Part shown: piece after piece, positions 47,131 to 57,082 of the stretch
Numbering within the stretch: the first letter of the stretch is position 1
Layout of the letters: the number at the start of each line of letters is the position of its first letter
DNA from: Solen grandis
Lineage: Eukaryota; Mollusca; Bivalvia; Adapedonta; Solenidae
DNA: 64,000 nt
Direction: 5' to 3'
Assembly (NCBI GenBank): GCA_021229015.1
Contig: CM037787.1
Span: 40,198,118-40,262,117, forward strand
Translations under genes and position numbers: made by a program
The notes under the pieces: generated by a model
What the model was told of the DNA's origin: nothing
The model's input: the letters and a program-made list of their open reading frames with translations, nothing else
Databases searched by the model: none

Positions 47131-49616
47131 CAGTTACGTGCAGTCGAGACAGGTGGGTCATTCGGGCATTTACAGGTGTCAGGTGGGCATCATGGTAGGG
47201 GTTTTGAAGTGTATTTTTGTAATAATTTGTCTGTATAACGTGCAGATCGTTATTTGAAGTTGTTCTGAAAGTCTGGCGTTTGTTTTTCATTCCAAGTTAT
47301 CACAATCAATTCCCTTGAACACCAAATGTGATGATGATGATGATGATGATGATAAAATAAAATAATGAAAGTAATTTATGAGGAATGAGTATAATATTAG
47401 AATGTTAGTTTCAGTATCATACATTTTTGGAAAAATACGATTCACAGTGTAATCATCGTCGTCGTCATCATCATCATCATCCATCCAAGGCCCTACTGGA
47501 AATTCATAGGCAATCCTAGGTTAATATATACCAATGTTCCATTTATAGATGCTAAACTGCGATTTTGGACCCATACAGATATCCTAACTTCCAAAGTGTA
47601 TGTTCCTATTATATGACGTGTGAACAGAAGTTTTGAAGGATTATAGCTGTGATAGTAATATCACAAAACAACTGTGATTTAATGCCTTTATTCATCCCCT
47701 GAAATATTTTATTGCTTTAATTCACTTTCAGTAATGGTCAGTCTTTGGTAGCTTACTGATTTTATACATCTGTCAATTTTTTTTTACCAACTTTTTATGT
47801 TTATATATGTCTTTCAATTAATAATCAAAATATTTCTTTGTCTTATTCTATAATTAACAATTGAAATAATAATTTTAAGATGCCATATATTCACAATTTT
47901 ATTTCTAGAACATCCATTAGACCATAGCCCATGTGGACAAAAATTTACAAAGTTAAAAAGTGATTAAAGTATAAATACAATAAACATGAAATTTATATCA
48001 TTGAATTTAGGAAAAGGCATGAAGGACACTTATCAAGTGTTCTTTCTACAATATGACAGTAGTAAAAGTATAGTAAAAATATTGTAAATATTTCAAATTT
48101 CCCAAAGGAGCCATCTGATCAGTATCTCTGTTTGCTCATACAAAATTGTATCTCAGATTCTTCACAATATGTATGGCCAAGGAAACCCATTTGTTTCATA
48201 TACTATAGTTCAGCCGATGAGTATTCATCGAGTCATAAATTTGTACATGAATATTCATGAGGTAAGAAGATAATGTAAAAGATGGAGTAATAGAGTAATC
48301 AACTGTTACAATAAACCCAACATAGGATTATCCAATAAAAAATGAATATTAGAAATAACGACGAAACAGTGAACCTGTATATGCTCAAGATGTCTGAAAA
48401 GCATTCAAAGGCTATGAAGTCACTTTGACAGCTTAGTTACAAAAATCCATACCCTGATATTACCTTCCCTGATGAACAGCACGCTCTTTTAATACCAACA
48501 CGACATCTTTTTTTGTAGATGAAAGAATTTGGCCTCCAGATGAAGGTCTTAAATATGAATATTCCGCAGGCTTGTATTCCACAAACTATACTTAGCGCTA
48601 AGTAACACTGTTTCTTTCTAATATGAATACCCAACTAATGCATTTCTGCACAAATATTTATTATTAAGGCAATAATATATGTAAAATTACTCAAGAAATC
48701 AAATATTTCTTTAAATATGAATGGTGGAGTGCGTCTGTGCCAAATTAAAAAAAAAGAAAGAAAGAAAAAAAAGGTAAAGGGTGGAATTCCGCCAACAATT
48801 GTTAGCGCTGAGAGGGTTGGCGGAATTTGAGCCAAATGTATTTCCTAACGCTTAGTATTGCTGGTGAAATTTTAACCTTATCATGTTAATACGTGTGCCG
48901 CTGATGTGTGATGTATGGGAGACTTTACGGCAAGCAACACCAAAAGCACAAACAACACAAAAATTTAAAAAAAAATCGATTAATCAAATGCATTGTAAGA
49001 AAGTCATCCAGATATGAATTTAAAAATATGAAAATGAGAGTAAAATCTTGGATAAAATCTCACTGTTCTTTCTAAAATAAAACTTGCATTTCTACAAATG
49101 TCAAAACAGCTATATCGAGGGCTGAATGCGAAACTGTACCTCCTCTCTGTTTCTATATTAATTTTGTTTAATTTTGCGGTCAACAATTGATATATCGCTA
49201 CCTAAAAACAAATTAACGTGTTCTTTTTTACATTTTGGTGAATGTTCTTTATTAATTTATTAAAAGCGTTAAAATCTTGACAATTTGACATCCAATATTA
49301 CCTTATTTTAGTACCGCAGTAAGGCATACAATAATGTTTTAATAATTGCCAGATTTGTAAGCTAATGTAACACTAAATGAAATGAATTGGCACTTGAAAA
49401 AAATGACGAAACATTGGCTGATTTCAATGATCAAAAATATTTCAGACTTCACACTTCTGAGATTATTGTCTATATATGGTTCCTGTCTTTTTTAACTTTT
49501 CGCACAAACCGTTCCTAATATATATTAAAATAATCACTTTCACTACATCTATCAGGTATCTTTCTAATTGTTTGTCTGTGCATGAATAATAATTAAGTTC
49601 ATCGTGTACACGTGCC
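47131..49616. other. Intergenic, simple repeats, no gene recognised
   Basis: GAT run (47328-47352) and inverted ATC/GTC run (47456-47481), which could pair. Repeat pieces with palindromic TTAGCGCTAA near 48590, 48800 and 48850, including a hairpin GGAATTCCGCCAAC / GTTGGCGGAATT (48783-48830). Minus-strand AATAAA signals near 49245-49262 could serve the exon at 49617. Confidence 0.5.
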
Positions 49617-49808
49617 TTAATTTCCTTTTCCAAATATCTCGTTGACAGACAATTCCCGCTCTCTTTCTTTATTGTCATTTGAGCGAACATATCTAGCCTT
49701 TTGTGCTTGTTCCCATGTCTCCTCGAACGTTGGCATGGCGTGTATTGTACGCAGGGTACCATCTGGATTGAACCGTTCACTGTCATAGGGCGGAAGAATG
49801 CTTCCTGT
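49617..49808 (-). CDS. Terminal exon of an unrecognised gene
   Basis: 192 bp, phase 0, after a good acceptor (ACATTTGTTACCCAG), giving 63 aa and TAA. The reading contains PPYDSERFNPDGTLRTIHAM, then PTFEETWEQAQKARYVRSN, then a charged stretch ending IFGKGN. The composition (charged, few hydrophobics, E/K/R/D mix, P-D-G-T turn) looks like real protein, unlike the neighbouring chance frames. A longer overlapping frame on the same strand (to about 49463) has a less convincing composition. I do not recognise the family. Upstream exons would lie to the right, in or beyond the gap. Confidence 0.45.
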   Translation of the reverse strand, partial: TGSILPPYDSERFNPDGTLRTIHAMPTFEETWEQAQKARYVRSNDNKERERELSVNEIFGKGN

Positions 49809-49855
49809 CTGGGTAACAAATGTTATACAAGAATTACATGTAAGTATTATTGAAC

Positions 49856-50000
49856 TTAAGGTAATCCACCCATCATTGAATTATAATCATGGTCCCTCAA
49901 ATGATTGTAATTACTTCAGTGCAGATTCTTGCATCCATTGACTTGTTTAAAGGCTCGCATTAACTATAAAATTCCTGTGATCACTTGAAGGATAATTACC
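49856..50000. mobile_element. MITE copy of the SGR-intron family, cut by the gap
   Basis: Starts TTAAGGTAATCCACCCATCA and carries ACTTCAGTGCAGATTCTTGC, matching the reverse complement of the MITE in SGR5/SGR7 intron 2. The far end runs into the N gap. Confidence 0.5.
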
Positions 50001-50100
50001 NNNNNNNNNNNNNNNNNNNNNNNNNNNNNNNNNNNNNNNNNNNNNNNNNNNNNNNNNNNNNNNNNNNNNNNNNNNNNNNNNNNNNNNNNNNNNNNNNNNN
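50001..50100. other. Assembly gap, 100 N
   Basis: Exactly 100 N, the usual placeholder for unknown size. The sequence right after it aligns with EF-B intron sequence immediately past the first EF-hand exon (57949 onward). The matching exon and signal-peptide exon of EF-A therefore probably fall in the gap. Confidence 0.95.
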
Positions 50101-50149
50101 GTAATTTGATGTTTATGTGAATATTAAACAATAGATGAAAAATAAAAAA

Positions 50150-50455
50150 AAAACATGTACAATAAAATTGCGATTATCCGGGAACTGGTTGGAAGAAATC
50201 AAAAGTTCGAAGAATCGCAAGGTTGGGAAAAAAAACAACTACCTCCGTCTCTCCTGTAATGTAAAACAAAAAACTCTGAACTCGAAATGGGACGAGTCAT
50301 TGGCACAATGCTCGAAATATTTCAACCTTCGGGTAATTGAAATGTCACTGTACTTGCACCTTGGGAGGTCATACAAACACAATGCTCCCAACGGGGTTTG
50401 GACCCATGGCCTTCGAATTTCACGTATGTTACCACGGGACCACGGTGCCTTTTCA
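50150..50455 (-). mobile_element. SINE-like repeat, third family (EF-A intron)
   Basis: The minus strand reads GCACCGTGGTCCCGTGGTAA (box A-like) and GGCCATGGGTCCAAACCCCG (box B-like), followed by a body of about 230 bp. The paralogous copy is at 58010-58305. Family not assigned. Confidence 0.4.
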
Positions 50456-50835
50456 TACATTACATCACGTTGTTCATCTATAGATTAATTATCCAATGTA
50501 TTGTATCAAGCAGTAGGTTTAATATCTTTACACCGGTTTTGAAACAAGATCTTACAACTTATAGCAAAAATTGCGGTTTTTCGATTATTGTTGGTGAAAA
50601 ATGGATTGTTCGAATGAACGCAAGACACGGAAACATATTTCTTCGGACTTGGAATTCACTTCGAAATTATGCATAGTAAATGGAAAATTGTATCACTGAA
50701 AATCAAAACTCCACTGTATGTACATACGAGTATTCTCAATAGTGAGATGGACGTCATATGTATTTTTTCTTGCTTCAAAATAATGAAGAAAGTTTTTAAA
50801 ATTTAAACAGCTCTTTCGTAAATTTTCTATGCATA

Positions 50836-51673
50836 CAGTCGAATCCCGGTTATTCGAAGTCCTGGGGATCGGCGTTTTATTTCGAGTAAGGCATGTATTC
50901 GAATAAACCAAATCACGTCGACCGTTGGAACAAAAGCCCATTCAGCCATGCTTTTTCATGCAGTGAACGTAATATATAATGTTTTTTATATCAAAATATG
51001 TTATTTTGATTTAGGAACGTTAATGAAAACGACTATAGATAATTAACTTTCATTTTTTTATGCATAAATGATATCGATGCATATATAATAAATGCATACG
51101 TCAATTACAAAGATACATACATACATTTATCAGGTCTGACTTAATCACATGCGACTACACGTATCCACGTGATATCAACATCATCTCGAAATGTTCATTT
51201 AAAAAAGGATGTAATCGTGGTCTGCTTGTTACACTTGTTTAATTCTTCCTTTCCAAGCGTATCCGAAACACATATCACATACCTAAAAAATCATCAATCA
51301 TCACCTTTATCTTTATGATTGAACTGCACAAACATCCAATCAATTAACAACATATGCAAACTGTAAGCGGCCGTCTCCCACCCATTTCGGTAATTAATTG
51401 ACGTTTGCGCCTTTCCATTGTTTGTTTTCAAAATGTCGCCGGTAATTAATGTTCGTCAGCGACTTCGGATAAGGAGGTGCGAAACTCTTACGAATTTATT
51501 GGCATGGGCCGTAAAATCTTTTCGGATGAGGCCAGGTATTCGAATGTCACAAATTTGAATAACCCAGATATGTTTATATAGAAATAAGAAGGAGAGTGAT
51601 TGGGACCAACGAAGTGTTTCGAATGACGCCGGGTGTTTGAATGAGAGGTGGTGGAGTAACTGGGGTTCGACTG
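50836..51673. mobile_element. pogo/Tc1-like non-autonomous TIR element
   Basis: Inverted ends CAGTCGAATCCCGGTTATTC and (other strand) CAGTCGAACCCCAGTTACTC, flanked by TA at 50834-50835 and 51674-51675. 838 bp, no transposase. CAGTCGAAC-type ends resemble pogo/Tigger-type elements. The duplicated locus (about 58665-58690) reads straight through without it, a paralogous empty site. Confidence 0.8.
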
Positions 51674-52353
51674 TATATAATTTGTATTTCATCAGTAATT
51701 CAAAATATTATGAATACATATTACTTTGTTATATCCAAAAACTTACGACTTCAAAATCGTGTGCTACATGGAAACATTGTTAATAAAGATCTTGATAATC
51801 GATACCACATTCTTCCGTGGTTCTTGGCTTGGACCAGTACTTTGCGCCATGGTAAGACATGAAAAGGAAAAAGGACCATGATTCCTTTCACAGTAATTAC
51901 ATCACGAAGTACCATTGCAATCTCATGCCATGCCGCGTGTTATACTCAAGAAAATTTCTAAACGTCCACCTAAAATTTTTGGCGCACAGTTTATAACCAC
52001 GGAGAGTGACTTGTTTTTAGCAGTCAAACAAATGCGTATGTACACCTAAAATATTGTACCACATTATAACTTATACATTGTTTGAGATAAACAATTTTGC
52101 TTGAATTAAATACATAACTCTAATTCTGTAAAATTACGAAAATTATATAAGTGGACGTTCAGAAATTTCTTTGATTATAGATAACAATGTCATATTTTGC
52201 GATTTATTGGCAAACAATAGAATGGATACCGTTAATATGGTTTCTCTCTCTTTAATTCAGCAATCTGTCCTTTTCAGTGTTCCTTTTTAAAGGGAAAATT
52301 GAAATTCTATATAAAATTGATACGGTGAATGATTTATCTGCCCTATTCTACAG

Positions 52354-53380
52354 GTGACAGCAACGTAACTTCCACGGAGTTCTTGATGAACTGGGAATCC
52401 AGGAAGCTCGGCACTTTCCGACATGGACTGACTTTGTTCTTAAACCTTGACGCCAACAAAGATATCATTTTCGACGAACACAACGACATGCCGTACATCT
52501 TCCATTTCTTTGATAGAAACGGTTTGTTTGTTTTCTTTTCTCTCTTTCTGTATGTGTGTGTGTGTGTTGCTTGCTTACTTGAAGTTAGCGTCCTACCTAG
52601 TGTTAAAGTTGTTAAAACGTTTCGGAACAGTTAAGCACTTTTATGAATAGTTTAAGCATAAGCCACACGTAATTATATACTTTGGTTTCAATGTATTTAT
52701 ATTTATACTGAATTATTCCTACGATTATGTTATTGCATTAATATATGGACTGGCGGCGAAATCACGAAATTGTGAATCCTCGGATCATGCAATTTTTCGA
52801 ATACTGAATGTTGATTATATACACATTTAACTGAACGTAACTTGATAGTACTGTCTGTATAGCAATATTCAAACCGATGAGATATATCAGTAATGTATTA
52901 AACTGTCAATACAATAAAACAGCGTTATTTCGAGAAGCGTTATACAGAGCCATGTGCCTCTTACGAAGTATACGATCATTCCTAGTCCTTGTGTGAACTA
53001 CATTGTTTTACACAAGAGAATCAGGCAAGGGAATTTATAAACTTATGTGGATCTTCCGAGTCTTGCAACTTTCTGAGAAATTCGTCTCCGTCAGTCCCCG
53101 GATCCTGCAAAAAACAACGAGGGTGTTCAAAAAGTTCCGGAAAGGTTCCCTCACTTATTTTTGATATGGTTCGAAGTATTACTCTTTCAAAAGTAATACT
53201 TTGATATATTTTGAACTTAATCCGAAAGAAAAAAATGATACAAATTGCACTTATGCGAAATCTACGGTCACTATGGCAACGTCTTGTATAACCATTTTTC
53301 TTATTTTTGTATGTATTTCAGTGGACAATCACGTGAGTGAGGGAGAGTTCGTGATACAGTGGGTGAAAATCTCGTCCTAA
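52354..53380 (+). CDS. EF-A: secreted EF-hand protein, 5' end missing
   Basis: Visible exons 52354-52521 (168 bp) and 53322-53380 (59 bp). They begin within an EF-hand loop (G)DSNVTSTEF and continue through a degenerate loop DANKDIIFDEHN to FHFFDRN, split by an intron in the loop. The last exon gives VDNHVSEGEFVIQWVKISS-stop, completing a good loop D-R-N-V-D-N-H-V-S-E-G-E. Intron phases are 1 throughout, as in EF-B and EF-C. The first EF-hand and signal peptide exons lie in the gap or beyond. Poly(A) signal at 53444-53449. By family knowledge EF-hands bind Ca2+; secretion is inferred from EF-B. Confidence 0.8.
53021..53106 (-). other. Possible minus-strand terminal exon in EF-A intron
   Basis: After acceptor TTTTTTGCAG the minus strand reads DPGTDGDEFLRKLQDSEDPH... 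to a TGA after 28 codons. The DGDEFL resembles the end of an EF-hand loop and aligns residue for residue with DNHVSEGEF of the EF genes. No partner exon was found and the intron phase would differ. The EF-B counterpart (about 60036-60121) has a 1-bp indel and stops earlier. Could be an exon remnant or chance. Confidence 0.25.
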
Positions 53381-53514
53381 CTGCTGTATGATGTATGATT
53401 ATCTGTACTGATGTGTGAACATCTACAAACATCACATTAAAATAATAAATGCATAGATGGCCTTGCTTTTCGTCATAATTAAGAAGTCAATGTTCAGTCG
53501 TATATACAAAGCGA

Positions 53515-53790
53515 CGTCAGTGGAGGAAGACCCCGAGTGCGCAGAAGTGACTAGATAGAACCACTAACAAACCAGATAGCAGACTTCCTCATATGAAAAG
53601 TCCGAGTGATAACGCCGAGACCCACAACAGACCCTTGCTTGCCGCTCAGCATTAAAAGGTAGTTCTAGGACTGGTTAGCCCGGTGTCATGTTATTGTGAC
53701 TGGGTGTGGTATTATGCCACATGTCTATGGTGTGATTATGCCTGTCTCAAGTAGACATAGCCTCCAAATGACTGAAATACTCTCGGCAAC
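53515..53790 (-). mobile_element. SINE remnants: Leu/Ser-type tail, then Meta-type body
   Basis: 53515-53635 is a degraded minus-strand copy of the Leu/Ser-type SINE ('GGAGGAAGACCCCGAGTGCG', 'GACTTCCTCATATGAAAAG'). From 53640 a plus-strand Meta-type body starts ('GGTTAGCCCGGTGTCATG', 'TATGCCACATGTCTATGG'). The first is shared with EF-B (60530-60650); the second is not. Confidence 0.55.
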
Positions 53791-54615
53791 AAACAAACAT
53801 ACATACGACAATGACATGCCAAATTTTTAAAAAAAAAAATGCAGTGTATCTTTTGCTTAGCGCTCAGTACATTATGGTAGTTTAAGTACTTTGCCTTTAT
53901 CATGCCTATGGCATGATATCGCTGTATATCTGTCATATGTTGACAAATATATCAAAATGATTGAAGTATTGTCGGTAGGACGTAAACCCCAAGAAATTGC
54001 CTTGAATAAATATGAGTATTGCGTTAAAGAAAGGCCCCACAGTATCGAAGAGAGATATGCCTGATTAACATTGAGCGTTGCGACTTCTTATTTATTTGTA
54101 TTTCGTATTTTACAAAAATGGATAAACATAATACACTGTATATTACGAACTTTTCGAAAACAACAAAGTGATCCTAAAACACCTTCGTCGGTATATGAAC
54201 AGCAAGTACGCTTGTATTAGCAAAGACCTAAACCCAAAGAAAGCAACTCGGCGAAATATCGTATATTCGCGCGCCAGGAACGAGACTGGAACAGGTGTAG
54301 TCAGCGGAAAATTAAGATCAGTGTTACTAACCCATAGCAGAACACAGATCAATACAGCGATTCGTTATTTTTGTTTTGTTGTATCATATTTATCTTATAT
54401 AAATTATTATGGTGTTTTTGCAGTAGACTTTAGTCCTTTTAACATGAATTTACCCAGTAATAGTGTGTTTATATCTATTATTTCAATAATTAATCGTAAT
54501 GAATATTTGATATCCTTGATATATTGTCCGATATCAGATAGAACTTGTAGACTGACTGTGTGAATGCAAAAGGAATTTTTGTTTTCACATTCTAATAATC
54601 AAGCATTTATTTTTA
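53791..54615. other. Intergenic, no gene recognised
   Basis: Contains an open frame of about 130 codons (54168-54563) whose first half is Arg/Lys/Thr-rich and second half AT-driven. No motif recognised. Confidence 0.4.
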
Positions 54616-54860
54616 TGCCCCCGCATCGATAGATTGGGGCATATTGTTTTTTGGTCTGTCTGTTTGTCTGACGTCTGTCTGTCTTTTTGTCACAAAACTT
54701 TAACCTTGAAAATAACACGGATGTCCTTCCAGCTGCAGCCTCAAAACTTCACAGGTGCATGTACTTTGGTCAGCTCAACCAGCCAGGTGACCTTGACCTC
54801 CTTCAGATGACCTTGACCCCCATGGTCTAAGGCTCCTGCGAGAGCATGACATTTATTCGA
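54616..54860. repeat. Interspersed repeat with GC hairpin
   Basis: Starts TGCCCCCGCATCGATAGATT and closes the hairpin with GGGGCA; then GTCTGTCTGTTTGTCTGACG and a body 'CACAAAACTTTAACCTTGAA ... GTGACCTTGACCTCC'. This type of sequence is widespread in mollusc genomes; boundaries are approximate. Confidence 0.5.
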
Positions 54861-55039
54861 AAGTGGCGCTTGTTGTTACTAAAAATAATCCACTTTGATG
54901 TGAGTTAATTATGGCCAATTTTGAATTAAATTATACTTAAGTGACATAAAGTGTAGCAGGGTCGTCTATGCGATAATTATTAATGACTTAAAGCACTTTT
55001 ATTTTCTTAGAAAATGAATATGAATATGCTAGTTTGTTT

Positions 55040-55265
55040 GTATGTTGTGTTTAACATCCCACCTACAGTATTAAAAGTCATTTTGAGACAGCTGTTTTGC
55101 TGCCATACTGCAACATCACGTCGTAGACACCCAGTCACACTATTCTGACACCGGACAAACCAGTCCTGGAAATACCTTTATATGCTGAGTGTCAAGCAAG
55201 GGATCTCTATCTTTTACGACTTTGGTATGTCGCGGCCGGTAATCGAACCACACGGCAACCGGGAC
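55040..55265 (-). mobile_element. Meta-SINE-like element
   Basis: Minus strand: head CCCGGTTGCCGTGTGGTTCG, then CCGGCCGCGACATACCAAAG, body 'GGTTTGTCCGGTGTCAGAAT' and 'GTGACTGGGTGTCTACG', ending in a GTTAAACACAACATAC-type tail. Same family as 4655. Confidence 0.7.
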
Positions 55266-56029
55266 CATAATATATGCTTTTATTTAAATACTCGTAAATA
55301 AATAAAGACACTCCATACAAAAATACCGTTATGAAGAGGGAAAATACATTAAAGCGGCAGTACAAACAGAAACGCTGGAGTATTCATTTCATCTTTTCGT
55401 CATATGGACAATATTTGCCGAAATATTGGCAAAAATTATCATTTTTCATCAATTGACAAATTTCCTTCCTGAAACTTTCCTTCCAGTCCTTAATCAATCG
55501 TAAGGACCTTATATGTCCACTCTCAAATTTAAGCAGGCATTAATTAACTTAATATATCTGCCGTATGCAACCAGTTACAGTAAGCTATGAAGTTGTCTTA
55601 GGACCATATGTCATGCTCTTCACGTGCACCTAATGCTATAGATGATTATCGTAGGCTTTCAAATGGCGTCGGAACACAACTCCGTGCAGTAGTTACTTCA
55701 GTACAAGCGCACCGCCTTTTTCTTACAATATTGCGGCGGCACCGAGGGTATACGAGATTTCCTTCACATGCCTATTTGAATAACTTATCTTTGGGTTTTG
55801 GTCTTTTGTATAAGTGAATTGATTTTGATGACGCATGTAAGTATATCTTCAATGGATGTTAAACATATTTGAACATTTCAAATTTTATTTTGCTGTAACG
55901 TTTCAAGCGTTTTAATAATATTTCGTTGTACTTTTTTTTCTGAATACTCTGTAGTTGGCATTTTGAACAAGTGTTAAAAGGACACACACACACCACATTT
56001 CGACAGAATTATCTTTTTATCATGCATGC
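55266..56029. other. Intergenic, no gene recognised
   Basis: AT-rich. A 210-bp open frame at 55608-55817 has mixed composition but no motif or splice support that I can see. Confidence 0.4.
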
Positions 56030-56194
56030 AGGTGCTTTCTTCCGCGATTAGTACACTTCCTGACCTTGCAATGATATGCCTTCTAAAACCAGAAAGCTGC
56101 AAAATTCCTTATCGGCAGAAAGGAGTGAGACTCCAACGGACTTTAAGTAAGAATCACTCGAAACTGGATTTCTTTCCACGAACAAGCATTTTAA
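56030..56194 (+). other. Possible internal exon, unrecognised
   Basis: 165 bp between a fair acceptor (TTTTTATCATGCATGCAG) and a good donor (TTTTAAG/GTACGT), open in one frame only: VLSSAISTLPDLAMICLLK, PESCKIPYRQKGVRLQRTLS, KNHSKLDFFPRTSILR. A phase 0 exon of 55 residues is possible. No neighbour exon found, family unknown. Confidence 0.25.
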
Positions 56195-56794
56195 GGTACG
56201 TAACGCATCAAAGTTTTGTGTCTGCTTTTTTTTCTGGTTAAGAAAATCTGAATGTTTCATGGTAGTTTGTTGATCGCTTTATTCGTTTGAGATATTCTTT
56301 AGTTATAAAAAGAAATACTTGTGATTAAAAATGAAATTGTACTTCAAAATGACATCGGCCGTAACGACTAGAGTTTTATTGGATTAGTGTCTTTTCCTAA
56401 ATCTTACTGAATTACATAGTGTATAATATCTGGGATCGGTCAGTTGCTTAGAGTCATAACAGCTTAGATTTAAATTAATTTGATAAATGTTCTTTTCATT
56501 AATTTGCGATTTTTTTTTATTAAAATGTGATATCGGGACAGTCTCCGGATTTGAAAAAATAGTCATGTTTCATGTACTATATTATCATTAATATTCTTGG
56601 AACAAGACTATTTTCCAGGACTTCGTGGGTGATTTTTTATCCGCACGAAAAATGTTCATTTGATTCTCACGTTTTCTATTTGTCCAATAATTATTGCAAA
56701 TTCTATTTATATGACAACGTAAAAAGAATTTAAAATCGGCGCTTCTACATTGTCTTTAAACAAGTTTTAACTGCGATATTACGCCGTAGACTTG

Positions 56795-56880
56795 TCACAT
56801 GATACCACAACCAGTCACATTATCTTGACGCCGGGTCGACCAGTCCAGTCTTGATACTTCTTTTATATCATGAGCGGTAA
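56795..56880 (-). mobile_element. Meta-SINE fragment
   Basis: Minus-strand body piece only: 'GGACTGGTCGACCCGGCGTC' and 'AGATAATGTGACTGGTTGTG' with truncated ends. Confidence 0.5.
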
Positions 56881-57082
56881 TTAGTAATTAAACAATGCGA
56901 CAGAAGATCGGATCCATGACCTCAGTTATGTGGTTTCGCTTTGACTCCGTGACAAATGGAGATATTTTTAACGTTGATTTTTATCATAAATTTGCAAGCT
57001 GCTTGCAGCATCTGACCAGAAGATTATTTGGTCATATAGTCATCATTTTTTTCATTAGATTTTAGATCTACAAGTGACGGCC

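Larger units (their letters stand above)
50101..53639. repeat. Segmental duplication, EF-A copy (partner 57957-60652)
   Basis: Direct duplication covering the EF gene introns and last two exons. Homology starts at 'TTGATGTTTATGTGAATAT' just after the gap and ends at 'CGAGACCCACAACAG'. Differences include a TIR element at 50836-51673 present only here. Confidence 0.85.
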
